In this document: positions 60,358-64,000 of the stretch, piece by piece | Layout of the letters: every line of letters begins with the position of its first letter | Numbering within the stretch: the stretch's first letter is position 1 | NCBI GenBank assembly: GCA_949316235.1 | Contig: OX438747.1 | Span: 34,115,601-34,179,600 of the forward strand | DNA: 64,000 nt | From: Oegoconia quadripuncta | Taxonomy: Eukaryota; Arthropoda; Insecta; Lepidoptera; Autostichidae | Direction of reading: 5' to 3' | Made by a program: the position numbers and the translations under genes | Notes under the pieces: model-generated | Seen by the model: only the letters and a program-made list of their open reading frames with translations | Database searches by the model: none | What the model was told of the DNA's origin: nothing

Positions 60358-61330
60358 TAGGGCTTGTAATATTCGCCCAGTTTTACTATTCGAATATTAC
60401 GAATAGTTCAATCGCTACTATTCGAATTATGACGAATATGACGAAGTTTTCGAATATTTTCTATCTAAAAAACAAAATAAGTAACTATAGCACATAATTC
60501 GTAGATTTTATAAAGTTCACAGACATCAAAGTAACATCGACTGATTTGTAAAGAAAAAACTAGGTTTTTCTAAAATGATTAGGTATTAGCACCTCCTTCT
60601 GCGAGGCAGTCATGCTCCAGAAGGAGGCCGCAGAGCGCGATCGGGAGAGGGCCGATCCCGCTCGCAGGAGGCGACGTCGGGGGGGCGGCAACGCGCGGGG
60701 TCGCGGGCGGCTACATCTCGGGGCGATGTAGCCGCCGGACGCGACCCGGGAGAGGATGACACCCCCCGGAGCGACCGGGGGGGTGTCGTCGCATCGGGCC
60801 CTGTCGCGCCTCATACCGCCCGCTGATCGCGGTGTGGGGCTCGACAGTGCTCCCGCGGAGGGCGCGCTAGCCGCCCTCCGGGAACGGGCCTCCCCTTGTG
60901 AGGGGAGGCGGGGCGGGGGACGACCTGGAGCCGCTTATGCGTTCCCAGGTCCTCCCTACTGCCGAGGAAGGTCGCCGGGGGGTTTTAGTGGGTAGTCCCG
61001 CTCCTGTCATTGGAGCGGGGAGTCCCACATGTCGCTGCCCCACAGCGGCGGGTCGAATGCGTAAACGTATTTCCCCTCGAAAAAAAAAAAAAAAAAAAAA
61101 AAAAAAGGTATTAGCTTTAATAAATAATCAAACTATTTTTGACCGCAGGAAAACACATAATATTTTAGTAACAAATAATATAATGTAAGTTTCCAGTAGC
61201 GAGAATTTAATTTGGCGTTATTTTGTTCAATTCACGGTTATATTTATTGTATTGTTAAATTTAGTTAATATTCGAAAAGGTAAATGGGGCGAATATTCGA
61301 TTAATACGAACATTCGAATACCAAGCCCTA
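60358..61330. mobile_element. hAT-type nonautonomous element with 8-bp target duplication
   Basis: Ends TAGGGCTTGTAATATTCG / CGAATACCAAGCCCTA; ATGTCAAC on both sides (60350-60357, 61331-61338). The interior is rich in ATTCGAATA words. An 8-bp duplication fits hAT. No transposase remains. Confidence 0.8.
60591..61106 (+). mobile_element. GC-rich poly(A) retroposon inside the hAT element
   Basis: 516 bp of markedly GC-rich DNA ending in 27 A, flanked by GGTATTAGC (60582-60590, 61107-61115). Several frames are open, but composition bias explains that. Possibly the 3' end of an R1/TRAS-like LINE or a GC-rich SINE; not resolved. Confidence 0.75.
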
Positions 61331-61654
61331 ATGTCAACTGAACCTTATTATAAAAGCGTATATACATGACATACATGACCTTTTGTCACAAGGTAGGCAG
61401 CATTTTAAAATTTGCGAAAACATGAGATGAAATACAACTACGAAATAATATCTTAATCCTCGCAACTATTTACAATATTTCTGTTCAAATCAGTATCAAT
61501 CAGTTGTCTTGACAAAGCTTACAATTTTCTGGAGTAGGCACTGCCTTTCTGCCTGTATGGAAGGCACGCCACCACACAGACACATTTTCGTCCGTGAACG
61601 TCATTGTCGCTGATATAAATGATGATGAGATAGACATAGCAATTATCCCAATAT

Positions 61655-61676
61655 ATATATATATATATATATATGA
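61655..61676. repeat. (TA)n microsatellite
   Basis: Eleven TA units. 61390-61650 is otherwise unrecognised AT-rich DNA. Confidence 0.9.
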
Positions 61677-61679
61677 CAG

Positions 61680-61980
61680 TATAATGTATGTACGCTTTTA
61701 CAATAAAATACCAGAACATGTATTGAATTTAACAGAGCAGAAATTTAAACGCCACATTAAAGATACTCTGTGTAAGGGTTATTACAGGATAGATGATTAT
61801 TTAGGCGATAAAGAGGTCTGGTGTTGGCCGGTCGTTATGTTAATTGCTTTTGTTTTGTAATATGTAATATAAAATGTAATATTATTGTAAAGATGGAAAC
61901 TAATTGAAAATATGTGTTGTTGCGGAGTTTCTTGTCGCTTAACACCTTGTGAAGCGATGTAGTTTAAAAAAAAATAACAC
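61680..61980 (+). mobile_element. LINE ORF2 C-terminal remnant
   Basis: VRFYNKIPEHVLNL ... FKRHIKDTLCKGYYRIDDYL, followed by a UTR with GGAGTTTCTTGTCGC. Confidence 0.7.
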
Positions 61981-62362
61981 GTTGACTTTCAATAAGTGAT
62001 ATTTTTGGTATCCTACGTTGAATAAAATATTTTCGTGTTTTTTTTTGATTTTGATAGGTACACGATACATAAATTATTCTATCCCAGACAAAGTCAGGTG
62101 ATTCTAAGTTGATAATTCTTAAAAGTCGGTGTAATAATAACACCTAAATAATTATTATTATTGTAGGCACATATTTGAGCAAATAACATCTAAATAATCC
62201 TCGGTGTATAGTGTTATTCCTCTATGATAATACGCATTAGATAGGTACCTCTGTTCAGCACCTCCATGGTTCAATCACTAACGTCATCATCGGGCCATAT
62301 GCGTGTTAGGCCAGTAGAAATAGGTAAGGCTGTCAACTCACAGAAGGATCTTGGAGTGCTTA

Positions 62363-63063
62363 GGGGCCGTCCATATATTACGTCATTCTAAATTAGGGGG
62401 GGGGGGGGGTTGGTCTGCGGATGACGGTAAATGATAGATGGGGGGGGGGGTGTTTTGACGTCATTCTTATTTATTTATTTATAGTTTATTTTTCACATAC
62501 AAAAAGATTATTTCTAAAAAGAAATTTCTTCCAGCACACCTAGTAAAATACTAGCTGCCCGCCCCGGCTTCGCCCGTGGTACTTACATGTATTATACATA
62601 TAAACCTTCTTTAAGAATCAGTCTATCTATTTAAAAAAACCGCATCAAAATCCGTTGCGTAGTTTTAAAGATCTTGAATTTAAAAGAATGGGTGAAAACT
62701 CCGTGGGAGTTATCCAAAGAAAAGTAAAAAATAAGTAGTTATATTATATCAATGATTATTGCCAAAGTAAAAATAATAAAAGGTGATTCTATAATATATT
62801 TTATTTTATAATGTATGGACCTCAAAGTCCGAAATAAATGATTTCTTTCTTTCTTTCTTTCTTTCTATAACCAAGTGTTTTAATCATATAATACAATACC
62901 CTATTTTTCTCAAATCTGCAATGTTTTATTTTGTCAAACTAGTAATGACGTCAATTTTGGGAGAAGGGGGGGTGGGGTCATTAAGAAATGACGATAGGAT
63001 GATTATAGGGGGGGGGGGGTCTAAAATCTGAAAAAATCGATGACGTAATTTATGGACGGCCCC
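62363..63063. mobile_element. MITE with TTA target duplication and G-runs
   Basis: Ends GGGGCCGTCCATATATTACG / CGTAATTTATGGACGGCCCC; TTA on both sides. Long G-runs lie near each end. Contains an inserted LINE tail (about 62468-62870). TTA suggests a Harbinger-like origin. Confidence 0.75.
62468..62870 (+). mobile_element. LINE tail inside the MITE
   Basis: Includes CCCGCCCCGGCTTCGCCCG and ends GTCCGAAATAAATGATTTC plus (TTTC)n. No coding part. Confidence 0.5.
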
Positions 63064-63288
63064 TTATCACGCACAACTTAAAGTGGTGTGAGCATGTCAG
63101 TGGAATTGTTAAAAGAGCAAACTCCTTTTTGTATGCCATACTTACTTTAGTAACTTATTAGTAATCTGTGGCCATACGAAGATCCTTCCACTTCGTTAGC
63201 CCTGATGTTTCCATCAAAATTTATAAAACTTATGTCAGGCCGCTCCTCGAGTATGCTTTCCAAATTTGGAGTCCGTATTTTGTAAAGA

Positions 63289-63346
63289 TATCCCCGCTGG
63301 GGATCGAACCCGCGACCTCCGATTCGTAAACCCTATGTTGTTTACA
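63289..63346 (-). mobile_element. SINE-1 head fragment
   Basis: Only the tRNA-like part: GGAGGTCGCGGGTTCGATCC and the flanking GTTTACGAATC. From 63350 to 63720 nothing is recognisable. Confidence 0.7.
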
Positions 63347-63728
63347 TATATTTTAGAGGCAGCTGATGGAAAATAAATCGACATTCTAACACAAAACAGC
63401 TAGTATCTACGCTCGCACATTTGAATAAACATAATCTAAAATACGTATTATTTGCCTGTTTATTTACAAAAGAAATAATATGTGGGGCCTCCATTCTGTT
63501 TTGCCGAATTTGTGAAAATCTGGGGCTGTTATACTTATATCTGCGTATGGACAATTGAAACAATCAAAATGGTACCCGATTTCGTTCTGGAACTGTACTT
63601 AATAGCAAATGCTGATTTATGTTGTAAATAATGTTGGCGATAAACGTATTCCACGCAAAGCCCTTCCATGCGGGCCTAAAGTTGTATATATTTACAACAA
63701 AAAAAACACTTATATTATTTTTAATTTT

Positions 63729-64000
63729 TTTAATTAAAAACTGGTTTCGCGTTCGACTACAATCTCACCTGATGGAAAGTGACGATGTAGCCGAAGATGT
63801 ATCACGCGCACCCAGTAAATGCCTATTCACTCTAGACTTGAAGATCCCAAGGTTGTAAGTGTCGGGAAAAACCGACGCGGGCAGTGAGTTCCATACCTTA
63901 GCAGTCCGCATTATAAATGATGAAGCAAAGCGCTTAGTGCGGATGTTCGGTATGTTGACAACATATGGATGGAAACTGGAAACCCTCCCCGCGCCTGGTT
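63729..64000 (-). mobile_element. LINE ORF2 C-terminus and 3' tail, cut by window end
   Basis: The minus frame is open from 64000 to TGA at 63767-63765: NIRTKRFASSFIMRTAKVWN ... [20 protein letters not shown], then HLLGARD and a stop. The tail ends in TTAATTAAAAAAATT. Jockey/CR1-group, and the parent type of 15530 and 19885. Confidence 0.8.

Larger units (their letters stand above)
60065..61390 (-). mobile_element. LINE 3' end interrupted by a hAT-type element
   Basis: 60065-60357 and 61331-61390 are contiguous in the original LINE (compare 30740-31000: UTR with CTTACTCGTTCTTCTC, tail ORF remnants). The break is exactly the 8-bp duplication ATGTCAAC. Confidence 0.65.
62262..63290 (+). mobile_element. 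LINE ORF2 remnant interrupted by a MITE
   Basis: Upstream piece ends VNSQKDLGVL; downstream piece resumes ITHNLKWCEHVSGIVKR ... YKTYVRPLLEYAFQIWSPYF. Removing the 62363-63063 insert and one TTA copy rejoins the frame. Confidence 0.7.

Noticed and set aside
60560..60995. GC-rich ORFs on both strands
   Set aside because: Open frames are expected from GC bias. The segment is a retroposon bounded by a target duplication and poly(A).

Overview
The window is nuclear DNA from an insect, very probably a moth or butterfly (Lepidoptera). It is AT-rich and crowded with short degraded transposable elements of types familiar from lepidopteran genomes: tRNA-derived SINEs, Jockey/CR1/RTE-type LINE 3' ends, a mariner, Harbinger-, Tc1/mariner- and hAT-type MITEs, and an envelope-bearing LTR retrotransposon. 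Splice signals are canonical GT-AG. No rRNA, CRISPR or bacterial-type operon is present. Family names below rest on motifs read by eye; no database was searched.

I reconstruct three host-type genes for secreted proteins from splice sites, reading phase and signal peptides. Gene A (+, 5262-6850, 187 aa) has two coding exons, with the intron splitting the signal peptide. Gene B (-, 34648-11219, about 794 aa) is the main discovery of the window: a 23-kb gene of about 19 coding exons. It encodes a signal peptide, then runs of Gln-Ser/Gln-Ala dipeptides (the largest in one 912-nt exon) separated by 12-27-nt microexons rich in Asp, Cys and Gly. All internal exons after the second are symmetric phase-1 exons, and exon cassettes have been duplicated in tandem. 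Gene C (-, 59354-49761, 208 aa) encodes a small acidic secreted protein in four exons, again with the signal peptide split by intron 1. The shared layout suggests a local set of extracellular, possibly silk-, mucus- or cuticle-like proteins. Their functions are unknown to me.

Layout. 1-4160: 3' half of an envelope-bearing LTR retrotransposon (integrase, env, 3' LTR). 4160-7065: gene A with a MITE and an SSR in its flank and intron. 7065-11200: MITEs, retroposons and LINE 3' ends. 11200-34740: gene B, whose introns hold SINEs, a full-length but inactivated mariner, an 82-bp minisatellite, Harbinger MITEs and LINE pieces. 34740-49700: a TE graveyard with several LINE reverse-transcriptase fragments, and at 44470-45735 an intron-containing MULE-like gene with a recognisable core promoter, broken by a LINE. 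49760-59410: gene C and its repeat-filled introns. 59400-64000: more LINE fragments, including a hAT-type element carrying a GC-rich poly(A) retroposon, and a LINE interrupted by a TTA-flanked MITE.
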